Notes: generated by a model from the sequence alone, not told the origin. 64,000 nucleotides of DNA from Streptomyces caniscabiei (GCF_014930365.1 NZ_JABXWI010000001.1:445958-509957), one strand, 5' to 3'. Numbered from the stretch's first letter, positions 25,534 to 34,635 are shown. Program-made: numbers and translations.

Positions 25534-28143
25534 TCAGCCGAGGGTTTGTTCCGTCCAGATCGTCTTGCCCGTCGCGGTCGGGCGGGTGCCCCACCGCTGG
25601 GTGAGCTGGGCGACCAGGAGCAGACCCCGGCCGCCCTCGTCGTAGCTGCGGGCGCGGCGCATGTGGGGCGCGGTGCTGCTGCCGTCCGACACCTCGCAGA
25701 TGAGGCTCTCGTCGTGGATGAGCCGCAGCCGGACGGGCGGCTCGGCGTGCCGGATGGCGTTGGTGACCAGCTCGCTGACGACCAGCTCGGTGACGAAGGC
25801 AGCGTCGTTCAGACCCCAGGCCTCCAGCCGGCCGAGCGCGTTCTTGCGGGCCTCCGCGACGGCCGAGGGGTCGGGGGCCACGTCCCAGGTGGCGACCCGG
25901 CCGGGGTCCAGCGCACGGGGGCGCGCGAGGAGCAGGGCCACGTCGTCGGTGGGCCGCTCGGGCAGTACGGAGCCCAGGACCCGGTCGCACAGCGCGTCCA
26001 GGGAGGTGGCGGCGGGGCTGTCCAGGGCCTCGCAGAGGCGGGCGATGCCGTCGTCGATGTCGACGCGGACGCCGTCGTCCTCACCGCTGCGGGATCCGAT
26101 CAGGCCGTCGGTGTAGAGGGCGAGCAGGGCGCCCTCGGGCAGCTCGGTCTCCAGCGACTCGAAGGGCAGCCCGCCCAGGCCCAGCGGGGGCCCCGCCGGG
26201 AGGTCGAGCAGGGCGGCGGTGCCGTCCGGACCCACCACGACCGGCGGCGGATGCCCGGCCCGCGCGAGGGTGCACCGCCGCGACACGGGGTCGTGGACGG
26301 CGTACAGACACGTCGCTCCGACGATCCCGGGGGTCATACCGGCCACGCCTCCTGAGCCCAGGCCGGAGCCCATGCCGGAGCCCATGGATGCGCCCATGGA
26401 TGAGCCCGTGCCGGCCGTGCCGCCGCCGGTGAACCGGCCCCGCGCGCGGTCGGCCGCCTCGGCGGACCCTTCCGCCGCCTCCGCCTCGGTGGCCAGGCGG
26501 GCGACCAGGTCGTCGAGGTGGGTGAGGAGTTCGTCGGGGGGCAGGTCGATGTCGGCGAGGGTGCGGACGGCGGTGCGCAGCCGGCCCATGGTCGCGGAGG
26601 CGTGGATGCCGTGGCCGACGACGTCGCCGACGACCAGCGCGACCCGGGCCCCGGAGAGCGGGATCACGTCGAACCAGTCGCCGCCCACCCCGGCGCGGGC
26701 GCCGGCCGGGAGGTAGCGGGAGGCGACCTCGACACCGGCCTGCTCGGGCAGGCTCTGCGGCAGCAGGCTGCGCTGGAGGGTGACGGCGGTGCCGCGTTCG
26801 CGGGTGTAGCGCAGGGCGTTGTCGATGCTGACCGCCGCCCGGGCCGACAGTTCCTCGGCGAGGACGAGGTCGTCCTGCTCGAAGGGGTCGGGGTGCCGGT
26901 GGCGGGCGAAGACGGCGACGCCCAGGGTGGTGCCGCGCGCGGAGAGCGGCACGGTCATCGCCGAGTGGAACCCGAAGTCCCGGATGGTGGCGGCCCGCTG
27001 CGGGTCCTCGGCCACCCAGTCGGCGATCGCGGGCTCGGTCACCTGGAACAGCACGGCACGCCCCGACCGCAGGCTCTCCACGGGCGGGGAGCCGTCCGGG
27101 TACTCGTCGACCTCGCCGGGCGCGACGACCGCCTCGGGCGTCCCCGGGTGGACGGACCGGTGGGCGATCCGCCTGAGGGCCAGGGGGCGGCCCGCAGCGG
27201 GCAGCCGTGGGACCTGGCCGTACTCCCCCGCCGCCGCGAGGACGGGGGAGGTGCCGTCGTCGAGGGAGGCCAGCAGGTCGACGCTGATGAAGTCGGCGAG
27301 GTCGGGGACCGCGACGTCGGCCAGTTCCTGGGCCGTCCGCGTCACGTCGAGGGTGGTGCCGATGCGCCGGCCCGCCTCGGCGATCAGCTGGAGGCGTCTG
27401 CGGGCCCAGTACTGCTCGGTCATGTCGTGCCCGGTGGTCGCCACGCCGAGGACCCGGCCGCTCTCGTCCTGCAGCCGGTAGAGGTCGACCGACCAGGCGT
27501 GCTCGCGGGTCTCCCCGGGGGCCCGCGCGTGGTTCTCCAGGTGCTGCGGTTCGCCCGTCTCCAGGGCGAGCCGCATCAGCCGCTCGACCTCCCCGGCGGC
27601 GGGATCGTCCAGCGCCTCCGACATGCGCAGCCCGCGCAGGTCCTCGTCGTCCAGGCCCAGCGCTTCGCGCGAGCCCCGGTTGGACGCGCGGAACCGCAGG
27701 GAGGTGTCGTGCACCGAGGTCGAGCAGCACGGGGAGTCGAGGAGACCGTGCAGCGTGAGGGTGGCGTCGCCCGGGCGGGGCCGTGCCCCCGTCAGGGCGG
27801 AGACCAGGAACCAGTCGCGGACCCCGCCGTAGGAGGTGCGGTGGTGGGCCAGGACCTTGACCTCCAGACGGCGGCCGTCGCGGTGCCTGAGGACGAGGGT
27901 GCCGTGCCAGCGTGGCAGGCCGGCGAGGTCCGGGAGGTCCCCCGCCGGGGGTTCCCCGGCGAGCAGGGAGGCCGCGGGCAGGCCCAGGACCTGCGCCGGG
28001 GTGTAGCCGAGGAGGCGCTCGGCACCGGCGCTCCAGCCGGTGACGGTGCCCTGTTCGTCGACGGTGGCCCGCGCGGTGAGCGCCTCACCGAGGGTCTCCG
28101 GGCCGGGGCCCGCTCCCGCTGCGTCGACGACACGCCGCTCCAT
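25534..28143 (-). CDS. PAS-GAF-SpoIIE phosphatase fused to an RsbW-like kinase domain
   Basis: An 869-residue multidomain regulator: PAS (about 20-125), a second PAS (about 145-250), GAF (about 265-420), PP2C-type SpoIIE phosphatase (about 440-690; GGDWFDVI and VALVVGDVVGHG carry metal-binding aspartates), and a C-terminal GHKL ATPase/RsbW-like domain (about 745-869; VVSELVTNAIRHAE and EGGRGLLLV). Such proteins control partner-switching of sigma factors through anti-sigma antagonists. Between phosphatase blocks is a Gly/Met-rich, probably disordered insert (GSSMGASMGSGMGSGLG). It stands alone in this region, so its targets are unknown. Cytosolic; regulated by the PAS/GAF sensory domains. Confidence 0.9.
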   Translation of the reverse strand: MERRVVDAAGAGPGPETLGEALTARATVDEQGTVTGWSAGAERLLGYTPAQVLGLPAASLLAGEPPAGDLPDLAGLPRWHGTLVLRHRDGRRLEVKVLAHHRTSYGGVRDWFLVSALTGARPRPGDATLTLHGLLDSPCCSTSVHDTSLRFRASNRGSREALGLDDEDLRGLRMSEALDDPAAGEVERLMRLALETGEPQHLENHARAPGETREHAWSVDLYRLQDESGRVLGVATTGHDMTEQYWARRRLQLIAEAGRRIGTTLDVTRTAQELADVAVPDLADFISVDLLASLDDGTSPVLAAAGEYGQVPRLPAAGRPLALRRIAHRSVHPGTPEAVVAPGEVDEYPDGSPPVESLRSGRAVLFQVTEPAIADWVAEDPQRAATIRDFGFHSAMTVPLSARGTTLGVAVFARHRHPDPFEQDDLVLAEELSARAAVSIDNALRYTRERGTAVTLQRSLLPQSLPEQAGVEVASRYLPAGARAGVGGDWFDVIPLSGARVALVVGDVVGHGIHASATMGRLRTAVRTLADIDLPPDELLTHLDDLVARLATEAEAAEGSAEAADRARGRFTGGGTAGTGSSMGASMGSGMGSGLGSGGVAGMTPGIVGATCLYAVHDPVSRRCTLARAGHPPPVVVGPDGTAALLDLPAGPPLGLGGLPFESLETELPEGALLALYTDGLIGSRSGEDDGVRVDIDDGIARLCEALDSPAATSLDALCDRVLGSVLPERPTDDVALLLARPRALDPGRVATWDVAPDPSAVAEARKNALGRLEAWGLNDAAFVTELVVSELVTNAIRHAEPPVRLRLIHDESLICEVSDGSSTAPHMRRARSYDEGGRGLLLVAQLTQRWGTRPTATGKTIWTEQTLG

Positions 28144-28298
28144 GTCCGCTCATCTCGCTCTCACCGAGACTCGCACCCGGCAAGGCCGCTCCCCACCGAG
28201 GCCCGCACCCCTATCTTTCGGTATGTCCCATTGCGCCCCTTTCACACTCTTCCGTGACCGCCGGGTGGGCATGGACATCGGCTCCGGCCCCCGGGCGG

Positions 28299-29321
28299 TC
28301 AGCGGCGGCGGCGCAGGGACGCATCGAGGAGCGAGGGCGGCGTGTCGTACTTCTCGTGCGGGGCCAGGTCGGTGCCGGGGGCGACGACGGCGTCGATCGC
28401 GTCGAGCACGTCGGCGGAGAGAACCGTGTCGGCGGCCGCGAGCTGCGCGTGCAGGTGCTCCAGGGTGCGAGGGCCGATGAGCGCGGCGGTCACGGCCGGG
28501 TGGGCGGTCACGAACCCGAGGGCGAGCTGGATCAGGGTCAGGCCGGCCTCGTCGGCGATCACGGCGAGCCGCTCCACCGCGGCGAGCCGGGTCCGGTTGT
28601 ACGGGAGGGCCAGGTCGAAGCGGTCCGGCAGGAACGCGGACCGGCTCGTGGCGACGGCCCTGCCCTCGCGGACCGCGCCCGACAGCCAGCCCGAGGCCAG
28701 CGGGCTCCACACCAGGACACCGAGCCCGTACTCCTCGGCCACGGGCAGGACATGGGCCTCGACGCCCCGCTGGAGGACCGAGTAGCTGGGCTGCTCGGTG
28801 ACGTAGCGGCCGAGGCGGTGCTCGCGGGCGGACCACTGGGCCTGGACCATGCGGTGGGCGGGGAAGGTCGAGGAGCCGAAGTAGCGGATCTTTCCCGCGC
28901 GTTGCAGGTCGGTGAGGGCCGACAGGGTCTCCTCGTCGTCGGTGTCCGGGTCCCAGCGGTGGAGCTGGTAGAGGTCGACGTGGTCGACGCCGAGCCTACG
29001 CAGGCTGTCGTCGAGCGCGCTGACCAGCCAACGGCGGGAACCGCCCCGGTGGTTGAGCTCCTCGCCCATCGGCATGCCCGCCTTCGTGGCCAGCACGATG
29101 TCGTCGCGGCGGCCGGCGATGGCCTTGCCGACCATCTCCTCCGACTCCCCGTCGCCGTACATGTCGGCCGTGTCGACGAGGTTGACCCCCGCCTCCAGGG
29201 CGGCGTCGACGAGGGCGGTGGCCTCGTCCTGGGTGGTGTGTCCGATCCGGCCGAAGTTCATCGCGCCGAGCGCGAGCGAGCCGACCCGTACACCGGTGCG
29301 GCCCAAGGTGCGGTACTGCAT
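28299..29321 (-). CDS. Aldo/keto reductase
   Basis: A 340-residue NADPH-dependent reductase of the aldo/keto reductase superfamily. Catalytic residues are visible: Asp and Tyr in DTADMYGDG, Lys in LATKAG, His in LYQLHRWD. The NADP-binding tail includes LIGPRTLEHLH. It reduces aldehydes or ketones; substrate unknown. ATG 29321 follows a GGAGG site. The gene is divergent from a TetR regulator across a 133-bp region with two operator-like palindromes, so it is probably repressed by that regulator. Confidence 0.9.
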   Translation of the reverse strand: MQYRTLGRTGVRVGSLALGAMNFGRIGHTTQDEATALVDAALEAGVNLVDTADMYGDGESEEMVGKAIAGRRDDIVLATKAGMPMGEELNHRGGSRRWLVSALDDSLRRLGVDHVDLYQLHRWDPDTDDEETLSALTDLQRAGKIRYFGSSTFPAHRMVQAQWSAREHRLGRYVTEQPSYSVLQRGVEAHVLPVAEEYGLGVLVWSPLASGWLSGAVREGRAVATSRSAFLPDRFDLALPYNRTRLAAVERLAVIADEAGLTLIQLALGFVTAHPAVTAALIGPRTLEHLHAQLAAADTVLSADVLDAIDAVVAPGTDLAPHEKYDTPPSLLDASLRRRR

Positions 29322-29357
29322 GACCGTGTTCCCTCCACGTCTCCGTGCCACGATAAA

Positions 29358-29406
29358 CGGGACGCTGTCCCGCTTCCTGGGCTCGACGATACGGAACACT
29401 GTCCCG
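29358..29406. promoter_or_regulatory. Paired TetR operator sites between the reductase and regulator genes
   Basis: Site 1 is CGGGAC-GCT-GTCCCG (29358-29372). Site 2 is CGGAAC-ACT-GTCCCG (29392-29406), whose reverse complement matches site 1 including the flanking TAAA. Centres are 34 bp apart, about three helical turns, so two dimers could bind on the same face. The sites lie in the divergent promoter region and very likely bind the TetR protein encoded at 29455. Confidence 0.7.
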
Positions 29407-29454
29407 TTTAACAAGCCCGGTAGGTTTGGCACGCCAGACGGCGGAGGAGGCGAA

Positions 29455-30096
29455 GTGACGGACGGCAGCGGGGACGTCGAGGGCGGCAAGGCCGGGCACC
29501 ACGGCAGCGAGGGCGGCACGGGGCAGGGCCGGCAGGCCGTCAGGCCCAAGCGGGCCGACGCCCGGCGCAACCAGGCGACGCTGCTCGACGCGGCCGCCGC
29601 CGCGTTCGTCGAGGCGGGCGTGGAAGCGCCGGTGCGCGACATCGCGGCCCGGGCGGGCGTCGGCACGGCCACGATCTACCGGCACTTCCCCACCCGCGCG
29701 GACCTCGTCGTCGCCGTCTACCGGCACCAGGTGGAGGCCTGCGCCGAGGCCGGTCCCGCGCTACTGGCGGCCGGGCCCACGCCGTACGCCGCCCTCGGCC
29801 ACTGGATCGACCACTTCGTGCGGTTCCTGGTCACCAAGCACGGCCTCGCCGCCGCGCTCCAGTCCGACGAAGCCGGGTTCCAGAGCCTGCACGCCCACTT
29901 CCTCGACCGGCTCGTCCCCGTCTGCGCCCAGCTGCTCGACGCCGCCGCCGCGTCCGGCGAGATCCGGTCCGACCTCACGGCCCTCGAACTCATGCGGGGC
30001 GTCGGCAACCTGTGCATCGGCGCCGAGAACGATCCGGACTACGACGCCGGCCGCCTGGTCGCCGTCCTCGTGGCGGGCCTGCGGCGCACGGAGTGA
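29455..30096 (+). CDS. TetR-family repressor divergent from the aldo/keto reductase
   Basis: A 213-residue regulator. After a Gly-rich acidic tail of about 28 residues comes the TetR helix-turn-helix (about 40-85: LLDAAAAAFVEAGVEAPVRD, AGVGTATIYRHFPTRADLV), then a helical ligand-binding domain. GTG 29455 has GGAGGAGG 5 bp upstream and is the best start. It likely senses a toxic or metabolic small molecule and controls the reductase. The C-terminal domain (MRGVGNLCIG region) resembles the group that regulates oxidoreductases. Confidence 0.88.
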   Translation: MTDGSGDVEGGKAGHHGSEGGTGQGRQAVRPKRADARRNQATLLDAAAAAFVEAGVEAPVRDIAARAGVGTATIYRHFPTRADLVVAVYRHQVEACAEAGPALLAAGPTPYAALGHWIDHFVRFLVTKHGLAAALQSDEAGFQSLHAHFLDRLVPVCAQLLDAAAASGEIRSDLTALELMRGVGNLCIGAENDPDYDAGRLVAVLVAGLRRTE

Positions 30097-30420
30097 CGGC
30101 CGGTCAACTCCATTACGGGCGAACGTAGTTGTGACCTCCCCGGCCGGTGCCCTCGCTCCTCCAACAGGACCGCCCGTGAGCTGTCCTTCCAGGAGGCAGA
30201 CGATCCACCGCGCCCACCGCACCACGGAGCAGGCGCCCGACAGACCCTCACCGCGCCCCGAGACGTCCGGCCGCCCGGCGCACACGGAACGTCGTAAGTA
30301 CCCGAACAATCTGTGGCCCTACACGTGTCACTCCCTTGCCAGCCCGGCGCGTTGGGGCAAACATGGGGCAGCTCGTTTGAGCCGAAACCAATTTCTTCCC
30401 CTCCGCACGACAGGTGAGGC
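30097..30420. other. 324-bp intergenic region, no feature recognised
   Basis: Between the TetR stop and the permease start I see no gene and no convincing -35/-10 pair. A TTGCC...GGCAA inverted half-match near 30336-30360 is too irregular to call. The final bases (AGGTGAGG) are the permease ribosome-binding site. Confidence 0.5.
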
Positions 30421-31878
30421 ATGTCTACAAGTGCGTCCAGAATGCGGCACGCGGCCGGAGACGGTTACGCGTCCACCGGCTCCCTCAAACAGAACGCGCT
30501 CGGCGTCCTGGGCATCCTCTTCTTCGTGCTCTCCGCACAGGCACCGCTGACCGGTGTCGCCGGAGCGGCCCCCGTGGCGATAGCAATCGGCAACGGCCCG
30601 GGCGTCCCCGCGATGTACGTGGTGGCCGGGGTGGTCGTCCTGCTCTTCTCCGTCGGCTACGTCGCCATGGGCCGCCACGTCGTCGACGCGGGCGCCTTCT
30701 ACTCGTACGTCGGCAAGGGCCTCGGCGGTACGGCCGCCGCCGGGAGCGCCGGGGTGGCGCTGCTGGCGTACCACGCCATCCAGGCGGCGGTGTACGGGCT
30801 GTTCGGGGCCGTGATGAACGGGCTGGCGCTGCAGTACCTGGACACGGACGTCCCCTGGTGGCTGTTCGCGCTCCTCACGATGGTGATCGTGCAGGGGCTC
30901 GGCGCGACCGGTGTCGACGTGGGCGCCAAGGTGCTCGCCGTGTTCGTGCTCGCCGAGATCAGTCTGCTGCTGGTCTTCGGCGTGGTGATGCTCTTCAAGG
31001 GCGGCGGTCCCCAGGGGCTGGCCCCCGGCTCCTCCTTCTCCCTGTCGGCGGCGCTCGACGGCGCGCCCGGGGTGGCGCTGATGTTCGCCGTGGCGTCGAT
31101 GTTCGGTTTCGAGGCGACCGCGATCTACGGCGAGGAGGCGCGCGAGCCGCACCGCACCGTCCCCCGGGCGACCTATCTCGCGGTCGTCCTGGTCACCGTG
31201 TTCTTCGCCTTCACGTCCTGGATGCTGATCTCGGCGCACGGCCCCTCCGCCAGCGCGGCCGCCGCGGGCAAGGCGCTGGAGGCCGGGGACGGCGCGGGCT
31301 TCGTCGCCGCGCCGGTCGCCGCCGAACTCGGCGCGTGGGCGGGCGACGCGCTGCCGATCCTGCTGGCCACCTCGCTCTTCGCCAGCATCCTGGCGTTCCA
31401 CAACTCCGCCAACCGCTACCTGTTCTCCCTCGGCCGGGAGGGGCTGCTGCCGCGTGGGCTGAGCACGCTCAACGGCCGCCAGTCGCCGTGGCTCGCGGGT
31501 GTCGTGCAGACCGGTATCGCGGCGCTGCTCGTCTTCCCCTTCGCCCTGGCCGGCGAGGACCCCGTCCTCACCCTGTTCTCCTGGCTCAGCGGTCTCGCCG
31601 TGCTGGCGATCATGCTGCTGTACCTGCTGACGTCCGTGTCGGTCATCGTGTACTTCCGCCACGAGCGGTCCGGCGACACCCGGCTCTGGAACACGCTGAT
31701 CGCCCCCGCCCTGGGCGCCGCGGGCATCGCCTGTGCGATCTGGCTGATCATCGCCAACTTCACCACCCTGATCGGCGGCGACACCACCACGGCGGTGTGG
31801 CTGGCCCTGGCGGTGCCGGGGGCACTGCTGGCCGGCATGGCGATGCCGCGGCTGGCGGGATCACCGAGAGGCAGGTAG
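30421..31878 (+). CDS. APC-superfamily amino-acid/polyamine permease
   Basis: A 485-residue inner-membrane transporter with twelve predicted helices. APC-type features: the GxG region in the first helix (GILFFVLSAQAPLTGVAGAAP), the FGFEATAIYGEEAREPHRTVPRA stretch characteristic of helix VI and the following loop, and the SPWLAGVVQT motif of helix IX. It imports amino acids, polyamines or related cations by proton coupling; substrate is not assignable. The ribosome-binding site AGGTGAGG is ideal. It stands alone; a strong Streptomyces intergenic inverted repeat follows. Confidence 0.85.
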   Translation: MSTSASRMRHAAGDGYASTGSLKQNALGVLGILFFVLSAQAPLTGVAGAAPVAIAIGNGPGVPAMYVVAGVVVLLFSVGYVAMGRHVVDAGAFYSYVGKGLGGTAAAGSAGVALLAYHAIQAAVYGLFGAVMNGLALQYLDTDVPWWLFALLTMVIVQGLGATGVDVGAKVLAVFVLAEISLLLVFGVVMLFKGGGPQGLAPGSSFSLSAALDGAPGVALMFAVASMFGFEATAIYGEEAREPHRTVPRATYLAVVLVTVFFAFTSWMLISAHGPSASAAAAGKALEAGDGAGFVAAPVAAELGAWAGDALPILLATSLFASILAFHNSANRYLFSLGREGLLPRGLSTLNGRQSPWLAGVVQTGIAALLVFPFALAGEDPVLTLFSWLSGLAVLAIMLLYLLTSVSVIVYFRHERSGDTRLWNTLIAPALGAAGIACAIWLIIANFTTLIGGDTTTAVWLALAVPGALLAGMAMPRLAGSPRGR

Positions 31879-31919
31879 GCAGGGGCGGGCTCGGGTGCGT
31901 TGCGGGGTGCGGGTGCGTG

Positions 31920-32033
31920 GGGGCTGGTCGCGCAGTTCCCCGCGCCCCTGAAAAGCAGGGGCTGCGCCCCCTGCTTTTCAGGCCCGCAGGGGCCTGGTCT
32001 TTCAGGGGCGCGGGGAACTGCGCGAGAAGCCCC
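31920..32033. repeat. Long intergenic inverted repeat common in Streptomyces
   Basis: Left arm (31920-31953, core GCAGTTCCCCGCGCCCCTGA) and right arm (31999-32033, core TCAGGGGCGCGGGGAACTGC) pair almost perfectly. Between them a second palindrome (about 31950-31980, GAAAAGCAGGGG...CCCCTGCTTTTC) makes a nested hairpin. I recognise this sequence type as a frequent intergenic element of streptomycetes that lies downstream of genes, probably acting as a terminator. Here it separates converging genes. Confidence 0.8.
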
Positions 32034-32088
32034 ACCGGACCCGCACCCGCCGACGCACCCGCACCCCCCACCCCACTATGCGCACCGG

Positions 32089-33036
32089 TCACCCAACCGC
32101 CCGCTGCTGCCACGCCCCGAACGTCGCCACCGGGTCCCCGCTCTCCAGCGCCCACGGATACGCCGTCACCAGCCCCCCGATCGCCCGGAACACCTCCCCC
32201 GCCTCCCCGGCCCGCTTCGCCTGCACCAGCGCGTACGCCAGCAGGTTGAGGTCGGCGACGGCCGCCGCGTGGGTCAGATACCCGGCGCGCGGCCAGTCCG
32301 CCATCGCCCGGCCCAGCGCAGCCACCGCGTTCGGCCGGCTCCACAGGTGCACGGCGGTGAGGGCCTCCAGACCGCCCTGGTCGAGCGTGCCCTGGTAGAG
32401 GTCGACGAGCGCGGCGATCTCCAGACCCGCCGTCGGCGCGGTGGGCGCCGCCCCCGCGCGCACCCGGTCCAGGAAGTCGACGGTCTGCGCGTGCGAGCCG
32501 CACTCCCACGGGGAGAGATACCCGAGCATCTGGAAGTGCGCCTCGCGGTGCCAGGGATCACGCCGGACGATCTCGTCCCAGAGCGGGAAGACCTCTTGGC
32601 TCGGCCGGCGCCACAGCCGCAGCAGACCCAGACGCACCACCCAGGGGGTGGGGTCCTCCGGCCGCAGCGCGGCGGCGTGCTCGCAGGCGTCGAGCGCCTC
32701 CCGGGTCTCCCCCGGCACCGGCTGTTCCTCGTAGCGCGCCCGCAGCAGGACTCCCCACGCGAACAGCAGCTGGGCGTCCGGGTCCTGGGCCTGCTCCTCC
32801 GCCCAGGAACGCTGCAGGGCGGGTGAGGACGACTCCGCGAGGACGCTCAACCGGTGGGCCCTGCGGTCCCAGTCACGGCCGGTGTCGCGCAGCAGCTGCT
32901 CGATCATGGCGACCGCGAGACTGCGGCCACCCGAACTGCCCCTGTCCACCAGACGTTTGCGTACCTTCCCGAGGTCCGCGTCGTCGAGTTCGGGGGCGAT
33001 TCTGGTCGTGCCGCGCCGGCGACCGAGGAGAGCCAT
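32089..33036 (-). CDS. Hypothetical TPR-like helical protein
   Basis: A 315-residue, almost all-helical cytosolic protein. The first 30 residues are basic (GRRRGTTRI). The rest contains a series of Ala-rich helix pairs (AALRPEDPTPWVVRLGLLRL, WDEIVRRDPWHREAHFQML) resembling tetratricopeptide repeats, usually protein-interaction scaffolds. Tryptophans are unusually frequent. I do not recognise a named family. The gene is flanked by a likely terminator repeat downstream and is divergent from a membrane-protein gene. Confidence 0.75.
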   Translation of the reverse strand: MALLGRRRGTTRIAPELDDADLGKVRKRLVDRGSSGGRSLAVAMIEQLLRDTGRDWDRRAHRLSVLAESSSPALQRSWAEEQAQDPDAQLLFAWGVLLRARYEEQPVPGETREALDACEHAAALRPEDPTPWVVRLGLLRLWRRPSQEVFPLWDEIVRRDPWHREAHFQMLGYLSPWECGSHAQTVDFLDRVRAGAAPTAPTAGLEIAALVDLYQGTLDQGGLEALTAVHLWSRPNAVAALGRAMADWPRAGYLTHAAAVADLNLLAYALVQAKRAGEAGEVFRAIGGLVTAYPWALESGDPVATFGAWQQRAVG

Positions 33037-33201
33037 GGCCGGAGAGTAACGAATTTTGGTCGCACAGTGATGATTCGAGATGGACGTATGCCGATCCGAT
33101 ATCCCGACCGGCAGAGGAAGGCCAGCACTGTAGCCCCAACTCGCCTACTTCGAGGGGCACTTCACCTTATGCACACGATCTCCACTCCCTAGTATCGGAA
33201 G

Positions 33202-34020
33202 ATGACGGAACCGACACAGTCCGGCCCGTACACGGGCCCGCCCACGCCTCAGCACCAGCCGACGGCTCCCGCACCCGGCTGGGCCCCGCCCCCGCGGCAG
33301 GGAGCCCCCTACCCGTACGCGGCCACACCGCCCGCCGGTCACGGCAGACCCGCCACGCCGCCGGGCGACCCGGCCGCGACCGCCGACCGCACCTCGGGCG
33401 CGCTGCTGATACTCGGCGCCGTCCTCGCCGTCGGCTCCTCGTTCGCCACCCTGGACAAGTCGGTCCAGTACGTCGACGAGGCCGAGGAGCAGCCGGTCTA
33501 CGAGACCGTCGCGAAGGCGTGGTCGTACACCAGCGGGGACATCGGCGGGAAGACGGAGTCGGTCACGCAGTTCTCCGGGCTCCTGCTGCTCTTCGGTGCC
33601 CTGGTCGCCGTCGCCGCCGCCGTGCTCCTCCTGACCGGCCGCGGCCGCAGGCTCCCGCTGGGCGCCGGGCTCACCGTCGGGGGCGCGGTCCTGCTCCTCG
33701 GCACGACGCTGTCGGTGCTGACGGAGGCGTTCAACGACACCCAGTGGGACGGGGACGGCCGGACCACCACCTTCGGCGCCGGCTTCTATCTGCTGGCCGT
33801 CGCCTTCCTGCTGGCCCTCGGCGCGACCGTGACCACCGTCCTCGCCGGCCGCCACCCCGCCGGCGCCCACCCCGGGCCCGCGCAGACCCCACAGCCCTGG
33901 CAGACCCCGCAGCCCTGGCAGACCCCGCCCGGAGGCGCTCCCGCCGCGCCCGCCCCGCCCGCCGCCCAGGCGTTCCCGCCGGCCCAGCCCCCGGCTCCGC
34001 CGACGGCACCCCAGGGCTGA
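33202..34020 (+). CDS. Four-helix membrane protein with Pro/Gln-rich tails
   Basis: A 272-residue protein. Residues 1-60 are proline-rich (PAPGWAPPPRQG). Four membrane helices follow (about 65-85, 125-147, 155-177 and 195-220). The C-terminal tail is repetitive, with three PQPWQTP-type units and an Ala/Pro-rich end. The cytosolic tails are probably disordered. No family recognised; such proteins are common in Streptomyces and often unannotated. The stop precedes the cold-shock gene's leader. Confidence 0.75.
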   Translation: MTEPTQSGPYTGPPTPQHQPTAPAPGWAPPPRQGAPYPYAATPPAGHGRPATPPGDPAATADRTSGALLILGAVLAVGSSFATLDKSVQYVDEAEEQPVYETVAKAWSYTSGDIGGKTESVTQFSGLLLLFGALVAVAAAVLLLTGRGRRLPLGAGLTVGGAVLLLGTTLSVLTEAFNDTQWDGDGRTTTFGAGFYLLAVAFLLALGATVTTVLAGRHPAGAHPGPAQTPQPWQTPQPWQTPPGGAPAAPAPPAAQAFPPAQPPAPPTAPQG

Positions 34021-34149
34021 CCCGCCCCTCGGGGTGCGGCCTCAGGTCGAGCGGTGCCCGACGAAGACCCACGGAACACGACGGAGCGGACACGACGCGG
34101 CGGAAACGCGACGCGTGTCACGCTGCGGGCACCCCTCGCCTGTGCTACC

Positions 34150-34220
34150 TTGACATGAAGTGGCAGTTTTGGTTACCAGAGGCTTCTGAGTGCTCTTCGA
34201 CCTTCCGTCGACGAGCACTC
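34150..34220 (+). promoter_or_regulatory. Cold-shock gene leader with a terminator-like hairpin
   Basis: TTGACA (34150-34155) is a possible -35 element, though a good -10 is not seen. Downstream lies a strong stem: GAGTGCTC (34188-34195) with GAGCACTC (34213-34220), continued inward by TCGAC/GTCGA (34197-34201 / 34207-34211) around the loop CTTCC. The right arm is followed at once by TTTGTTGTTT. The shape is that of a transcription attenuator or an RNA thermosensor in the cold-shock mRNA leader. The 34021-34335 gap holds no gene. Confidence 0.55.
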
Positions 34221-34335
34221 TTTGTTGTTTCCGGGGCTTTCCGGGACTTTCTCATTTCCCGTCGGGTCGAACCGTTGCTGCGACACCGGGTCCGCAAAGT
34301 GTGGGCTCCGGGCACTGCATCAAGGGAGTTTCAGC

Positions 34336-34539
34336 ATGGCATCCGGCACCGTGAAGTGGTTCAACTCGGAAAAGGGCTTCGGCTTCATCGAGCAGGAGGG
34401 TGGCGGCCCCGACGTCTTCGCCCACTACTCGAACATCGCCACCTCCGGCTTCCGTGAGCTTCAGGAGGGCCAGAAGGTGACCTTCGACGTCACGCAGGGC
34501 CAGAAGGGCCCCCAGGCCGAGAACATCGTTCCCGCCTGA
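34336..34539 (+). CDS. Cold-shock protein (CspA family)
   Basis: A 67-residue single cold-shock domain. RNP1 (KGFGFI) and RNP2 (VFAHYS) are intact, with the expected aromatic residues ([13 protein letters not shown]). It binds single-stranded RNA/DNA and helps RNA melting at low temperature. Length is normal for the family. A long structured leader precedes it and the helicase gene follows with a hairpin between, a pairing that suggests a cold-shock RNA module. Confidence 0.95.
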   Translation: MASGTVKWFNSEKGFGFIEQEGGGPDVFAHYSNIATSGFRELQEGQKVTFDVTQGQKGPQAENIVPA

Positions 34540-34557
34540 CGCTGACGCGTAACGCAT

Positions 34558-34596
34558 GAGCCGGGGCCCGCGCCCGAAAGGTGCGGGCCCCGGCTC
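34558..34596. terminator. Strong hairpin after the cold-shock gene
   Basis: GAGCCGGGGCCCGC (34558-34571) and GCGGGCCCCGGCTC (34583-34596) form a perfect 14-bp stem. Without a U-tract it resembles Streptomyces terminators. It may reduce, but not necessarily block, read-through into the helicase gene. Confidence 0.8.
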
Positions 34597-34635
34597 GTGT
34601 GCGACAGGCGCCGCCGCATCGAGAAAAAGGTCCCC

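Noticed and set aside
30336..30360. TTGCC...GGCAA inverted half-sites before the permease gene
   Set aside because: The arms are short and imperfect and do not stand out from the GC-rich background.
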